Shown here: positions 17,989 to 27,680 of the stretch, piece after piece
Numbering within the stretch: position 1 is the first letter of the stretch
Layout: each line of letters starts with the position of its first letter
Source of the DNA: Erysipelothrix tonsillarum DSM 14972
GTDB taxonomy: Bacteria; Bacillota_I; Bacilli_A; Erysipelotrichales; Erysipelotrichaceae
Direction: 5' to 3'
Assembly: GCF_000373785.1 (NCBI RefSeq)
Contig: NZ_KB892377.1
Coordinates: 664,485-728,484, forward strand
Length of the DNA stretch: 64,000 nt
The notes under the pieces: generated by a model
Seen by the model: only the letters and a program-made list of their open reading frames with translations
Databases searched by the model: none
Told to the model about the DNA's origin: nothing
Made by a program: the position numbers and the translations under genes

Positions 17989-18948
17989 CTATACCAATCT
18001 GTCATGTAATTCAAACAGCGCTCTACTTGATTTTTTCGGCATTTTTAATGCGTCATCAATATCGATTGCTACTATTTCCTCATTTAAGATGCTGACGCAT
18101 TTACCGCCATCACCTGCAATAAGCAGTCTTACTGCCTTATCGCCAAACTGTGTTGCTAAAATACGATCTCGAGCTGTCGGTGATCCTCCGCGTTGAATAT
18201 GTCCCAATACGGTTGAACGACCGGAAAAACCAGTATGTCTTGAAATCTTCTGAGCTAAAAGTTCTACATCAGTGATTTTTTCACTGATAATTACAATAGC
18301 ATGACGTTTTTTCTTAACTTCTTCAAATTTTCTTAAGCGTTCCAAAACCTCAGATTCATCATAACCAGTCTCTTTTGTAATAATTACTTCTGCACCTGTA
18401 GTTAAACCTGCATAAAGCGCTAGATCACCACATCGATTACCCATTACTTCCACGACGGAACATCGATGGTGTGAACTCGAAGTATCACGAAGTTTATCAA
18501 CGTTTAGAATAACTGTATTCAAAGCAGTGTCAAAACCAATCGTGTAATCAGTTGACGCAATATCATTGTCAATGGTTCCTGGAATACCAATACAGTTAAT
18601 CCCCATCTCTGTAAGTGCCATTGCACCTCGGTAACTTCCATCTCCACCTATGACAACCAAACCTTCAATACCATGCTTCTCTAAATTCGCAACTGCTTTT
18701 TCACGAACTTCTAGAAGTTTAAAGTCTTCAAGACGTGCACTCCCTAAAATTGTACCCCCCTGAATAATAATGTCACTAACGTCACCACGGCTTAATTTAC
18801 GAATATTATCGTTAACCAATCCCTCGTATCCATCAAAAACACCAAACACTTCAAGTCCGGCTGAAATACCGGAACGTACAACTGCACGAATTGCTGCGTT
18901 CATGCCTGGAGCATCGCCTCCTGAAGTTAATATGCCAATCTTCTTCAT
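17989..18948 (-). CDS. pfkA: ATP-dependent 6-phosphofructokinase
   Basis: Phosphorylates fructose 6-phosphate with ATP, the committed step of glycolysis. The 319-residue length, KKIGILTSGGDAPGMNAA, the ATP-type GGDGS motif (about residue 101), the catalytic GTIDNDI and the MGNRCGDLA segment match the bacterial allosteric PFK. GAGGTG precedes the ATG. It heads pfkA-pyk-kinase-aminopeptidase. A second, pyrophosphate-type PFK is encoded at 57.3 kb. Confidence 0.97.
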   Translation of the reverse strand: MKKIGILTSGGDAPGMNAAIRAVVRSGISAGLEVFGVFDGYEGLVNDNIRKLSRGDVSDIIIQGGTILGSARLEDFKLLEVREKAVANLEKHGIEGLVVIGGDGSYRGAMALTEMGINCIGIPGTIDNDIASTDYTIGFDTALNTVILNVDKLRDTSSSHHRCSVVEVMGNRCGDLALYAGLTTGAEVIITKETGYDESEVLERLRKFEEVKKKRHAIVIISEKITDVELLAQKISRHTGFSGRSTVLGHIQRGGSPTARDRILATQFGDKAVRLLIAGDGGKCVSILNEEIVAIDIDDALKMPKKSSRALFELHDRLV

Positions 18949-18965
18949 AATTCACCTCTCTTGTA

Positions 18966-18974
18966 ATCATACCA
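18966..18974 (-). promoter_or_regulatory. extended -10 promoter of pfkA
   Basis: Minus-strand TGGTATGAT; no convincing -35 at the proper distance. Confidence 0.4.
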
Positions 18975-19011
18975 CTATTTTATTGCTATTTCTCTACAAA
19001 ATGTTGTTAAA

Positions 19012-19932
19012 TTACTTGTTTCGTCGATTTTGTCCTACCATTTCGTAAGGGATTGTTAAAGCGTGTATACGATCTACCAATCTTTTTGCCCGAATCTCAT
19101 CTGAAGTCCCTTTATTATCCAATTTATAGAGATCAACGAGCATATCCGGACTGTAATTACTTGTAATAATTGTCTTTTTCTTATTTTCTAACCGCTCATT
19201 TAGAATTGACAGCAAAATTTCATCCCGACTCCATGAAGTAATGGGTTCTGCCCCAAGATCATCAAGAACAAGCAAAGGTACATTTCTTAGCCTTCTTAAC
19301 GTATATTCCATCTCTGACGGATGTGTAAATAATTGCTTTAAATGACTCATTAATTTAGGAACATGAATGAACGCGACATTTCTTCCACTTTTTGCAAAAT
19401 CATTAGCAACACAGGCACTCAAATAACTCTTCCCGATCCCTAAATTACCATAGAGATAGTATCCAGGTTTATCATTTTCTACGAAATTAATCATATCTTC
19501 TAACACACCTAAATAATTAGGGTTCTCATTTTCAATTGAGATTTTTGAAAATAGAGCGTTGTGTAGACTCAACGGTAAATCAAAGATCACATATTGATTT
19601 AAATATGCATTTTCTTCTGCAATTTCGCGAACGATAGGTAATTCAAAAAATTGTTCTGATAATATTCCTGTTGCGTCATCGTACATCAAATCAACATATT
19701 GTCCCAAGGTTGGATCTTGTTCAAGCTCTTTAGCACTGTACGATTCAGCCTTACGTTTATTAATTACCCAATTTTTAAACTGAAATGCATTCTCTTCTAT
19801 GATTGATTCTGGACAATGATAGCGTTCAATAAAATCAATAATTTCTGGAAGTGTCCGTAAGCGTTCATAAGTTTCTAAGCGCTTTTGAATTTGTTCTTCC
19901 GTTAGTTCGAATTTAAGATTACGTAAACTCAT
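19012..19932 (-). CDS. dnaI: primosomal helicase loader DnaI
   Basis: AAA+ ATPase that loads the replicative helicase onto DNA. The 306-residue protein has an N-terminal helicase-interaction domain, Walker A YGNLGIGKSYL around residue 162, Walker B LLVLDDLGAEP and the sensor segment IITSNYS. It ends with the basic tail VGQNRRNK. It directly follows dnaB with no gap, the usual Firmicute dnaB-dnaI pair. AAGGAG precedes the ATG. Confidence 0.93.
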   Translation of the reverse strand: MSLRNLKFELTEEQIQKRLETYERLRTLPEIIDFIERYHCPESIIEENAFQFKNWVINKRKAESYSAKELEQDPTLGQYVDLMYDDATGILSEQFFELPIVREIAEENAYLNQYVIFDLPLSLHNALFSKISIENENPNYLGVLEDMINFVENDKPGYYLYGNLGIGKSYLSACVANDFAKSGRNVAFIHVPKLMSHLKQLFTHPSEMEYTLRRLRNVPLLVLDDLGAEPITSWSRDEILLSILNERLENKKKTIITSNYSPDMLVDLYKLDNKGTSDEIRAKRLVDRIHALTIPYEMVGQNRRNK

Positions 19933-21093
19933 CTAAATCTCTCCTTTACTTAGCATCCCTTTTAATCGAGATTTCAAAGCATCAACATCTTTATCAATTG
20001 CAGTATCTGTCGAATAAGTTGGAGCAGCAACCTCAACCCTCGGTTTAGGCGAATTTTTGCTTGCAGTCTTAATTGGAGTATCACGTTCTTTAAGAGCATC
20101 TTCCAACGATTTTACACCACGGCGTTTCCAAGATGATGCAATTTTTTCAACAAAACCCCGATTAAGATTCTTATCATTTGTTTCCAGGATATATTCAACA
20201 AGAACGTTTATCACTTTATTATCGAAACCAAAATTATGCTCCAATGATTTCAAAAGCTTACGATCTGCGTCAATGATATAAGTATGTTCTTGTTTGTAAG
20301 CCAAAAAGCTAACTGGATCTAATTCATAAGGGTCCGATACACTCTCAACGGTTTGTGTTCCATGATTTTTTTCAATTAAATATTGAAATTTTTTCGCATC
20401 AAAGTCTCCTGTATCAAAATTCGTCGATGCCATCAAAACTGATTTCATATCCGAGTAGTTCAAATTATAAAACGAACCAAAAACACCAACTTTTTCTTTT
20501 ACATCTGCGGTGCGAAACTCATGAGGATACATTACATAACTAATGGACTTAAAGAACGCCTCAACATCAAATTTGTGTTTGCGGTCTATACTTGTGCTCT
20601 CATCACGTTCGGTATTATAGGTTGCTTCAAGCGATTCATCCCATGTCGATAAACGACTTAAATCAAAACTTGCAGAGATTTCATTATCCGGTGTTGTAAC
20701 AGTATTTTTCCGATAACGTGTACAATGCCCAATAAACTGCTCATTTCCTTTAACAATTGCAAATAAACGGCCAAATGTTGGATGTTGTAAAAAATCATGC
20801 GGACAAAGCGGCGGAACCAAAACAAGTGTCAATGCACCCGTGTCAAATGTGCGCACAAGCGCAAATCGTTCTAATTCAATACGATAATGTTTCAAATCGG
20901 TTGTGTTAATTTGAAGCATATGGGTCAAATCCCTTACTTGAATTTCAGTCTCATATCGACCATATTCATAAAGTGTCAAATATAAACTTAATGCAGGATA
21001 TGAAAAGAGTGGCTGATATAAAAGCACCAAAGACTCCATTTGATCTGGAGCCATTTGAAAATTCACATCAGTTTTCAATATTACTTCTTGCAT
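19933..21093 (-). CDS. dnaB: replication initiation/membrane attachment protein DnaB
   Basis: Firmicute helicase-loading co-factor (not the replicative helicase), 386 aa. It has the DnaB/DnaD architecture: an N-terminal winged-helix region (residues 1-130), then a DnaD-like helical domain containing YILETNDKNLNRGFVEKIASSWKR-type sequence around residues 300-335, matching the family's 'Y...G..F..I...W' pattern. It overlaps the 3' end of coaE by 13 nt, with GGAGG as ribosome binding site. Confidence 0.88.
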   Translation of the reverse strand: MQEVILKTDVNFQMAPDQMESLVLLYQPLFSYPALSLYLTLYEYGRYETEIQVRDLTHMLQINTTDLKHYRIELERFALVRTFDTGALTLVLVPPLCPHDFLQHPTFGRLFAIVKGNEQFIGHCTRYRKNTVTTPDNEISASFDLSRLSTWDESLEATYNTERDESTSIDRKHKFDVEAFFKSISYVMYPHEFRTADVKEKVGVFGSFYNLNYSDMKSVLMASTNFDTGDFDAKKFQYLIEKNHGTQTVESVSDPYELDPVSFLAYKQEHTYIIDADRKLLKSLEHNFGFDNKVINVLVEYILETNDKNLNRGFVEKIASSWKRRGVKSLEDALKERDTPIKTASKNSPKPRVEVAAPTYSTDTAIDKDVDALKSRLKGMLSKGEI

Positions 21094-21680
21094 TGGCTAC
21101 ATCCTCCTTTTTGAATTTGGATCAATAATCCATCCATCTTATTATATAACGCATCTAACGTATCATTATTATATATGATAAAATCCGATTTTTCTTCTTT
21201 TACCTGTTCCGAATATTGTCGTTTGATTCGACGTTTTACATCATCAGGGTTCATGCCACGATTCTGAAGGCGTTTTAAACGAATATCAAGATTTGCACTT
21301 ACCATAACAATTACATCAAAAAGTGATTCCATTTTTGCTTCAAAAAGAAGCGGAACTTCAAAAAAAACTAATTCATCTGGACGTGTATCTACTTTTTCAA
21401 TATAAGTGGCTACTTCAGGGAATACTCGTTTTTCCAAATGAGTAAGCAATTCTTGATTCCTAAAAAGAATATCAGACATTACTTGACGATTTAGGGTAGT
21501 ATCTGCATTCAGCACTTCATCTCCCAATAAATCAATTACAAAAGAATAAAGGACGCCTTGAGGTTCATAAAAAGAATGTGTCACCTTATCCATATCGTAA
21601 ACTTGATATCCACATTTGCGAAGATAGTTACTGAAACTCGATTTTCCTGCACCTATGGTTCCTGTAATTCCTATTTTCAT
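21081..21680 (-). CDS. coaE: dephospho-CoA kinase
   Basis: Last step of coenzyme A synthesis: phosphorylates the ribose 3'-OH of dephospho-CoA. The 199-residue protein has P-loop GTIGAGKSS (residues 7-15), VFFEVPLLFEAKM and a late NNDT segment as in CoaE. I chose ATG 21680, which overlaps the mutM stop (ATGA) and has AAGGTG upstream. The C-terminal tail GGCSQCKK contains an unusual cysteine pair of unknown meaning. Confidence 0.95.
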   Translation of the reverse strand: MKIGITGTIGAGKSSFSNYLRKCGYQVYDMDKVTHSFYEPQGVLYSFVIDLLGDEVLNADTTLNRQVMSDILFRNQELLTHLEKRVFPEVATYIEKVDTRPDELVFFEVPLLFEAKMESLFDVIVMVSANLDIRLKRLQNRGMNPDDVKRRIKRQYSEQVKEEKSDFIIYNNDTLDALYNKMDGLLIQIQKGGCSQCKK

Positions 21681-22498
21681 CGCTTCACCTTCTGACATTG
21701 TTCACAAAAAACCGTACCACGTCCACCAACATTAATTCGCGTCATTGCTGTACCGCAGCGTTCACAGGGCTTGCCTGCTTGTCCGTATGCTTTTAGATTG
21801 ATTTGAAAACGTCCCGTAACATTTAATGACGAGGTGTATGAACGAATGGTCGTACCCCCTGCCTCAATAGCATGCTTTAGAATAGAACGAGTAATATCAA
21901 CGAGACTCTGTGCTTGCAACTTGGTGATTTTGGAACCTATTGTTAACGGATGAATCTGGGCTTCATATAAAATTTCATCAGCATAAATATTTCCAATACC
22001 GGCTATCAGAGACTGATCCAACAAAATATTCTTTATCGCGCGTTTGGAATGATGAATTTTCGAATAAAGGTACGCACCATTCAAATTTGAATCAAAGGGT
22101 TCGAGTCCTAATTTTTTTGTCTCAAGGTAATCGAGTGGACTTGAAACAATCGCCATTCTTGAAAACTTTCGTGTATCCAAGTAATGAATGCAGCCGCCAT
22201 CATAGGTGATCACGCAATGTGTATGTTTTGTCGGTTCAACTTCATGATCATAGAGATAGAATTTCCCCTCCATGCGTAAATGCATAATCCAATGCAAACC
22301 ACCACTCATTTCAAACCACAAATACTTCCCACGGCGGTGAAAACCTATGAATCGGTGGCCAACTAGTGATTCTAAAGGAAATTCAGACTGTGTTTCAAGC
22401 AACATGGGATAAATAAAATTAATGTTTGTAATTATCTTACCCATGAGTGATTTTTCTAAAGTGCGTATAATCGTTTCTACTTCTGGTAATTCCGGCAT
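21677..22498 (-). CDS. mutM: formamidopyrimidine-DNA glycosylase
   Basis: Removes 8-oxoguanine and formamidopyrimidines and nicks the abasic site. The N-terminal MPELPEVETI supplies the catalytic proline (residue 2) and glutamate; the DNA-intercalation segment and IGNIYADEILYEA follow; the C-terminal zinc finger is CERCG...CEQC (about residues 246-268). Length 273 is normal. It lies 3 nt after polA and overlaps coaE, an arrangement shared with many Firmicutes (polA-mutM-coaE). Confidence 0.96.
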   Translation of the reverse strand: MPELPEVETIIRTLEKSLMGKIITNINFIYPMLLETQSEFPLESLVGHRFIGFHRRGKYLWFEMSGGLHWIMHLRMEGKFYLYDHEVEPTKHTHCVITYDGGCIHYLDTRKFSRMAIVSSPLDYLETKKLGLEPFDSNLNGAYLYSKIHHSKRAIKNILLDQSLIAGIGNIYADEILYEAQIHPLTIGSKITKLQAQSLVDITRSILKHAIEAGGTTIRSYTSSLNVTGRFQINLKAYGQAGKPCERCGTAMTRINVGGRGTVFCEQCQKVKR

Positions 22499-22501
22499 GC
22501 T

Positions 22502-25003
22502 TTAATACCAATCCTTACCTGTATCTACTGATACCTTCAAATCTATAGGCCACGAAACAATATGTTCCATAACTGAAACCATTAATTCTTGAAGTTTTTC
22601 AAGTTCATCATCATAAACATCAAACACAAGTTCATCATGTACTTGTAAAATCATCGAAGATTTAAAATTATTTGCTTCTAGAAGTTCATCTGCTTTAAGC
22701 ATCGCAATTTTTATGATATCGGCTGCAGTACCCTGGATTGGTGCATTCATAGCAGCACGTTTTCCAAAATCTTTAACCGCTCTATTTTTATCATAAATTT
22801 CAGGAATATATCGGCGACGATTAAAAAGTGTTTTAACATAACCATCTCGTATACAATCTTCAACAACAGAGTCCATATATTTCGTAATATTGGGATAAAT
22901 TTCATTATATCGATTAATAAAATGACGTGCTTCAGGAATCGTAATATCCAATTGTTTAGAAAGTCCATATTCTGACATTCCATAAACGATACCAAAATTT
23001 ACACTCTTGGCTTGACGTCGCATAGTGCTGGTAATTTCATCCACCCCAAATATAGCTTTGGCCGTTTCGGCGTGAATATCATGTCCACCATTAAATGCTT
23101 CCATCATTCGTTGTTCATCTGCAAGATAAGAAAGTACTCGAAGTTCAATTTGAGAATAATCAATTGACATTAAGGTACAACCTTCAGATGCTACAAAAGC
23201 TTTACGGATCATTCGCGTTTCTTCATCACGAACTGATATATTTTGTAAGTTTGGATCGCTCGATGATAAACGTCCCGTTTGAGTTGCATGTTGATTAAAG
23301 GTAGTATGAATCTTTCCATCTGCATGGATATGTTTCGTCAATCCAACTGCATAGGTACTATAGAGTTTTTGATATTTTCGATATTCTAAAATCGGAGCAA
23401 TAATTTCATGCTCATCAACTAAACCCTCAAGTACATCTACAGCTGTCGACCGTTTCTTTTTCGTGGGTAATTTTAAATGGTCAAACAAGACTTCAGCGAG
23501 TTGCTTCGGTGAATTTAGATTAAAGGACATACCTGCAAGTTCATATACTTGATTACTCAAGACCTCGATTTTTTGATGTGTTGACTCAGCAATATCATCA
23601 AGCACGCTACGATCGACGTTAATCCCTTTAAATTCACACTTAGCAAGGATGGGAACTAAAGGTTTTTCAATATCCTCATACACAGATACGACATCCAACG
23701 CTAGTGCTTGTTCTTTAAGCAAACGGAATTGAGTTAGTATATTTTGAGCGAATGCTGCACCTTTTTCTAGTCCCTCATATTCGTGAAACCACAGTGCAAA
23801 TTCATCTTTAAATCGTTCCATTGTCGTAGTCGAAGAATTAACAATAAAAGCCAATAATAATAAATCATCAAACGGTTTATTGATTTTAAAATTATTTTCG
23901 AGACAAAAACGATATAAAGATTTTGAAGAATCAATTACTTTTTCTTGTGGTGATGCCATCATATCCTTAAAGATCGGATTGACTAGCATTTCAGCGTAAC
24001 TTAAATAAACGTTTTCCACTCCATTTGAAATATAACATCCCACAAGAGTACCCTTTTTATCAATATCAAGCGAAAAAGCAACTTCTTGATCTACCCATGA
24101 ACGATCTAGTTCAACAAAAACAATATTTTTTTTCTCTACAAATTCGACATCATAATCCTCAGTAATTAAAGAATTCATATCATATTTTCGATAAAAAGCA
24201 TTAAGTGTATCATTTGGAATTTCATATTTTATTGAGTCTAATTCGATATCTAAAGGAACTGAGGTGTAAATCTCAGCAAGTTGATAGGACATTCGTGCTT
24301 GATCTTCAAATTCACGAATTTTCTCCCCCATCTTTCCTTTTATCTCATCTTTGTGTGCGTAAAGATTATCAAAAGTATTGTATTGGCCTAGAAGTTTAAG
24401 CGCCGTTTTTTCGCCAATTGATGGGACACCCGGTATATTATCACTCGAATCACCCATTAGAGCTTTCATATCAACGATTTGACTCGGAACAATTCCCATT
24501 TCTTCCATAAGCCCCGCCTTATTCATGAGCCGTAAATCCGTCAGCCCTTTCTTCATGAGAAGAACATCAACATTGTCATCAATTAGTTGTAACATATCAC
24601 GATCGCTGGTAAGAATTTCAATTTTGGAGTCAGGATACATTCGTGACATGGTTCCAATTATATCATCAGCCTCAAAACCACTTAATTCAAAGCGTTTAAT
24701 TGGATAAGCGTCAAGAAACTCTCGAACTAATGAAAACTGAGAAATGAGTTCCTCGTCTACCTCTTTTCGCGTCCCCTTATAATCGTCAAACATTTTGTGT
24801 CTAAATGTTTTATCTTTTGTATCAAACGCAACCAAGATATGCGTTGGATTAATAATTTCAATCGCTTTGTTGAGCATTGTTGAAAATCCATAGACCGCAT
24901 TCGTCACTACGCCCGAATTGGACTTCATATAACCCCTGGAAAGTGTTCCGTAATATGCTCTAAATAGCATTGAGTTTCCATCTATTAATAATAATTTATT
25001 CAT
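22502..25003 (-). CDS. polA: DNA polymerase I
   Basis: Repair and Okazaki-fragment polymerase (833 aa). The N-terminal 5'-3' exonuclease (residues 1-290) has LLIDGNSMLFRAYYG, TSDRDMLQL and MGDSSDNIPGVPSIGEKTA. The middle 3'-5' exonuclease-like domain is degenerate (FSLDIDKKGTLVG in place of the DxE motif), as in Bacillus Pol I. The C-terminal polymerase has SIDYSQIELRVL, the finger helix RRQAKSVNFGIVYGMS and the palm LQVHDELVFD. First gene of the polA-mutM-coaE-dnaB-dnaI group. Confidence 0.96.
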   Translation of the reverse strand: MNKLLLIDGNSMLFRAYYGTLSRGYMKSNSGVVTNAVYGFSTMLNKAIEIINPTHILVAFDTKDKTFRHKMFDDYKGTRKEVDEELISQFSLVREFLDAYPIKRFELSGFEADDIIGTMSRMYPDSKIEILTSDRDMLQLIDDNVDVLLMKKGLTDLRLMNKAGLMEEMGIVPSQIVDMKALMGDSSDNIPGVPSIGEKTALKLLGQYNTFDNLYAHKDEIKGKMGEKIREFEDQARMSYQLAEIYTSVPLDIELDSIKYEIPNDTLNAFYRKYDMNSLITEDYDVEFVEKKNIVFVELDRSWVDQEVAFSLDIDKKGTLVGCYISNGVENVYLSYAEMLVNPIFKDMMASPQEKVIDSSKSLYRFCLENNFKINKPFDDLLLLAFIVNSSTTTMERFKDEFALWFHEYEGLEKGAAFAQNILTQFRLLKEQALALDVVSVYEDIEKPLVPILAKCEFKGINVDRSVLDDIAESTHQKIEVLSNQVYELAGMSFNLNSPKQLAEVLFDHLKLPTKKKRSTAVDVLEGLVDEHEIIAPILEYRKYQKLYSTYAVGLTKHIHADGKIHTTFNQHATQTGRLSSSDPNLQNISVRDEETRMIRKAFVASEGCTLMSIDYSQIELRVLSYLADEQRMMEAFNGGHDIHAETAKAIFGVDEITSTMRRQAKSVNFGIVYGMSEYGLSKQLDITIPEARHFINRYNEIYPNITKYMDSVVEDCIRDGYVKTLFNRRRYIPEIYDKNRAVKDFGKRAAMNAPIQGTAADIIKIAMLKADELLEANNFKSSMILQVHDELVFDVYDDELEKLQELMVSVMEHIVSWPIDLKVSVDTGKDWY

Positions 25004-25020
25004 GTCTTCCTACTTTCTAA

Positions 25021-25065
25021 ATAAGTAAAACCCTTGGGATTACTTAGCAATCGTCTCAAGGGTTT
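25021..25065 (-). terminator. terminator after the binding lipoprotein gene
   Basis: AAACCCTTG (25028-25036) pairs with CAAGGGTTT (25057-25065), 20-nt loop, then TTTTACTTATTT on the minus strand. It overlaps the gene's last codons. Confidence 0.6.
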
Positions 25066-26002
25066 CTAGATTAAGTCTCATTTTCGCGATGTAATCATAA
25101 TTCGCTTCGATATCTTTATCCGTTAGATTATAAAGATTGCTTAATTCAATTTGCGTTAAATTAAACTCTGTTTTTAATTGGGTAAAAAGTTTTATGTATT
25201 CTTCGGGCATATTCTCTTCATATACGATGTATTGAACCCCATCTTTGGCAATTCGAGCGCGAATTGCGTTCAGCATTTCTTCATCCGGTAACACGCCATA
25301 CTTGGATAAAGTTGCTGGATAAACCCCAATATTATAACTTTTTTGCCAGTTACCAAATGATGGTGTCATTGAAACAAATTTAATCCCTTTTTCAGAATCT
25401 CTTAAAAGTTGATATTGTGCTTGGAGTCCCGTCAACTCAACCTCTAACGTCTCAAATTGTTCATCAAAATATGCTTCTTCATCAGGATAAGTTTGAACCA
25501 ACCAATCTTTGATTGTACGTGCCATTGATGTCATAGCCAATGGATCCATCCACAAGAAAGGATCCTTGTCATATTGATCCACAGCTGCAAACGCATCCGA
25601 TTCATAATACTCAGACTCAATCGCATGAGATTGTCCGTCTACCACGACATTGGTATATCGTTTAAATGGATAAAGCATCGATCGCTCTGATAAATCAATC
25701 ATCTGTAATTTTGAATTTTGAAGGTCATCAAGATAGAGCTGCCAGTATGGTTGCAATTCATTAATATAAAAAATTGTATCAGCTTTTTTAATGATTTCTT
25801 GAAAGTCTTCTTTCACTGTTGCTTGTTGAGGAATCACACCTGTATCAATGCGTTGAACATTTACACGTTCACCCGCAAGACGTTCAACTAAAAATTGAAT
25901 TGGATAGTTCGTCACAATTACATTCCTACTTCTAGGAACACAGCCTGACAAAGTACCCAGTATGATAACTAAAACTAATACTCTACTCATCCATCGTTTC
26001 AT
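25040..26002 (-). CDS. ZnuA-like (metal-binding family) lipoprotein without histidine ligands
   Basis: Cluster A-I/ZnuA family solute-binding lipoprotein (320 aa). The signal peptide ends GTLSGC (Cys21). Family landmarks are recognisable: TNYPIQFLVERLAGERVNV, IKKADTIFYINELQPYW, LWMDPLAMTSMARTIKDWL and GVLPDEEMLNAIR. However, the three histidines that bind zinc or manganese are replaced: 'PH' by PQQ (59-60), 'DPHxWLDP' by DPFLWMDP (148-154) and the third by MTPSF (212-216). No ABC ATPase or permease gene is adjacent; it follows a permease of another family and mreCD. The ligand is unknown and may not be a metal. Confidence 0.8.
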   Translation of the reverse strand: MKRWMSRVLVLVIILGTLSGCVPRSRNVIVTNYPIQFLVERLAGERVNVQRIDTGVIPQQATVKEDFQEIIKKADTIFYINELQPYWQLYLDDLQNSKLQMIDLSERSMLYPFKRYTNVVVDGQSHAIESEYYESDAFAAVDQYDKDPFLWMDPLAMTSMARTIKDWLVQTYPDEEAYFDEQFETLEVELTGLQAQYQLLRDSEKGIKFVSMTPSFGNWQKSYNIGVYPATLSKYGVLPDEEMLNAIRARIAKDGVQYIVYEENMPEEYIKLFTQLKTEFNLTQIELSNLYNLTDKDIEANYDYIAKMRLNLETLETIAK

Positions 26003-26032
26003 ACATAACCTCTTTTCACATATTATTATACA

Positions 26033-27127
26033 CTAATTTTCTTCAGGTATTACCCAATTATTCTTTCTTAAATTAAATAACGCTCGCATTGAGAAATATA
26101 AAGGCATCGAAATTAATATTCCTACAAAACCGAATAAAACACTTGAAGCAAAGAATGCAAACAGAGACCATAATGGCTCTATTTTATCACGCTTTGAATA
26201 AACCATCGGTGAAACAACATAACCATCCACATTGGAAAGAATAACCAATCCTACAGTTAAGATAATAACACGTGGTAAAGGTAATGTTAGTGCCGTTAAG
26301 ATACCTAAAACGTGGACAACAGTCGGCCCAATGTAAGGAATGAGCAACCCGAGTGCAGTTAGCACACCAAGAACAAAAGCATAATTATGTCCAACAGCTA
26401 AATAGAGCAAACTGTATTCAATACATGTAATGGTCATAATAACGACAAGTGTTCCAAGGTAACGACTCACTGCCTTATCAATAACAATTAACGAATTTCC
26501 TAATTTAGGTGAGACTTTATTCGCAATTCGAAGTACACTTCCTGTGAAATTTTCGTAATCAAACACAAAATACATACCAATAATAAACGAGAAAATACCC
26601 GTAGTTACAGTTGATAAAATCTTTGACACGAATTGAGATGCAGCTGCAGGTAGGGTTGGAATCTGTCCAACTAAACCATTAAGCATCCCCATAATTTGTT
26701 TGAAAATATCATCGGCCCATGGTGCAGGATTATTATGATTGATTTCCTTATAGTAATTATATAGCTGTTGGATTCCATCCATACTGTTTCCAATCAATTG
26801 TGAAATATCTGTATAAAGTGATGGAATTATCGAAGAAAACAACAATACAATTAGTACTACAAATAAGACTAACGTAATCGGTACACTTATTGCACGCTTA
26901 ATATTATATTTTTCAAAGAAAACTGCGATGGGTCTTACAATATATGCCAGAGCAAACCCAATAATGAATGGCAAGAGTATCCGTTTCAACAGATCAAACG
27001 CATGTTGCCAAACCGTCCATGTTTTCATCAATAAAAACACACTTAATAAAAACAATAGAAAAGGTACTAATTGTTTCCAACTAAAATGATCATCAAAAAA
27101 TTTTTGAATGCGTTGAAATATATTCAT
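26033..27127 (-). CDS. AI-2E family (PerM-like) membrane transporter
   Basis: Integral membrane protein (364 aa) of the AI-2E/PerM family, which includes autoinducer exporters, Na+/H+ antiporters and proteins of unknown substrate. It has about eight membrane segments, an extracytoplasmic helical region around residues 110-160, and the conserved C-terminal core ALGLLIPYIGPTVVHVLG and DGYVVSPMVYSKR. It lies 22 nt after mreD in the mreC operon, so an envelope role is possible. The substrate cannot be predicted. Confidence 0.85.
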   Translation of the reverse strand: MNIFQRIQKFFDDHFSWKQLVPFLLFLLSVFLLMKTWTVWQHAFDLLKRILLPFIIGFALAYIVRPIAVFFEKYNIKRAISVPITLVLFVVLIVLLFSSIIPSLYTDISQLIGNSMDGIQQLYNYYKEINHNNPAPWADDIFKQIMGMLNGLVGQIPTLPAAASQFVSKILSTVTTGIFSFIIGMYFVFDYENFTGSVLRIANKVSPKLGNSLIVIDKAVSRYLGTLVVIMTITCIEYSLLYLAVGHNYAFVLGVLTALGLLIPYIGPTVVHVLGILTALTLPLPRVIILTVGLVILSNVDGYVVSPMVYSKRDKIEPLWSLFAFFASSVLFGFVGILISMPLYFSMRALFNLRKNNWVIPEEN

Positions 27128-27149
27128 TTAAATATCTCCCTCTACTTTA

Positions 27150-27680
27150 TTAACGCATATATAAATTCTGAACGCGTTGCATTATCAAGCGATGCATCCA
27201 TTTATAAAGCGTCATTGCGATTGGTAGCAGAATCAAATTACCAATAATGACCCATAATGTCCGGGTACTAATAAAAGTAATTAAACTATATGACACACCT
27301 TTAACTAAAGGTAGCATTCCAAAAATTAACATTTCTTTAATAAAAAGGCCGATTACAGCTAACACTAAGAATTCTAATGTTGATGTTCCAATATAACGAT
27401 CCCACACCCTTAAAATTGCAATCGTCACAGAATAGCTTACAAAAAACAGAGGAAAGGAACCGATATGACACAAGTCCATCCAAACACCAAGCAAAACTGC
27501 CTTCACAATTGATTCTGTCGGAGAATCATTTTGCGTCAACAGCATTAGTCCGAGAAAGTGCAGACTGCTTACAAACGTTATCGATGTCAGTCCCAGTTGC
27601 ATAAATATGGAATTAAAAATAGAATCTAAAACTAATAAGACCAATATGTACAAAAAATGCATCCATCGAATCATTCTCAT
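27150..27680 (-). CDS. mreD: rod shape-determining protein MreD
   Basis: Small multi-span membrane component (176 aa, about five or six segments) of the elongasome that organises lateral wall synthesis. MreD is poorly conserved; the call rests on size, hydrophobicity, segments such as LGVWMDLCHIGSFPLFFVSYS that match the MreD core, and its 4-nt ATGA overlap with mreC. Confidence 0.85.
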   Translation of the reverse strand: MRMIRWMHFLYILVLLVLDSIFNSIFMQLGLTSITFVSSLHFLGLMLLTQNDSPTESIVKAVLLGVWMDLCHIGSFPLFFVSYSVTIAILRVWDRYIGTSTLEFLVLAVIGLFIKEMLIFGMLPLVKGVSYSLITFISTRTLWVIIGNLILLPIAMTLYKWMHRLIMQRVQNLYMR

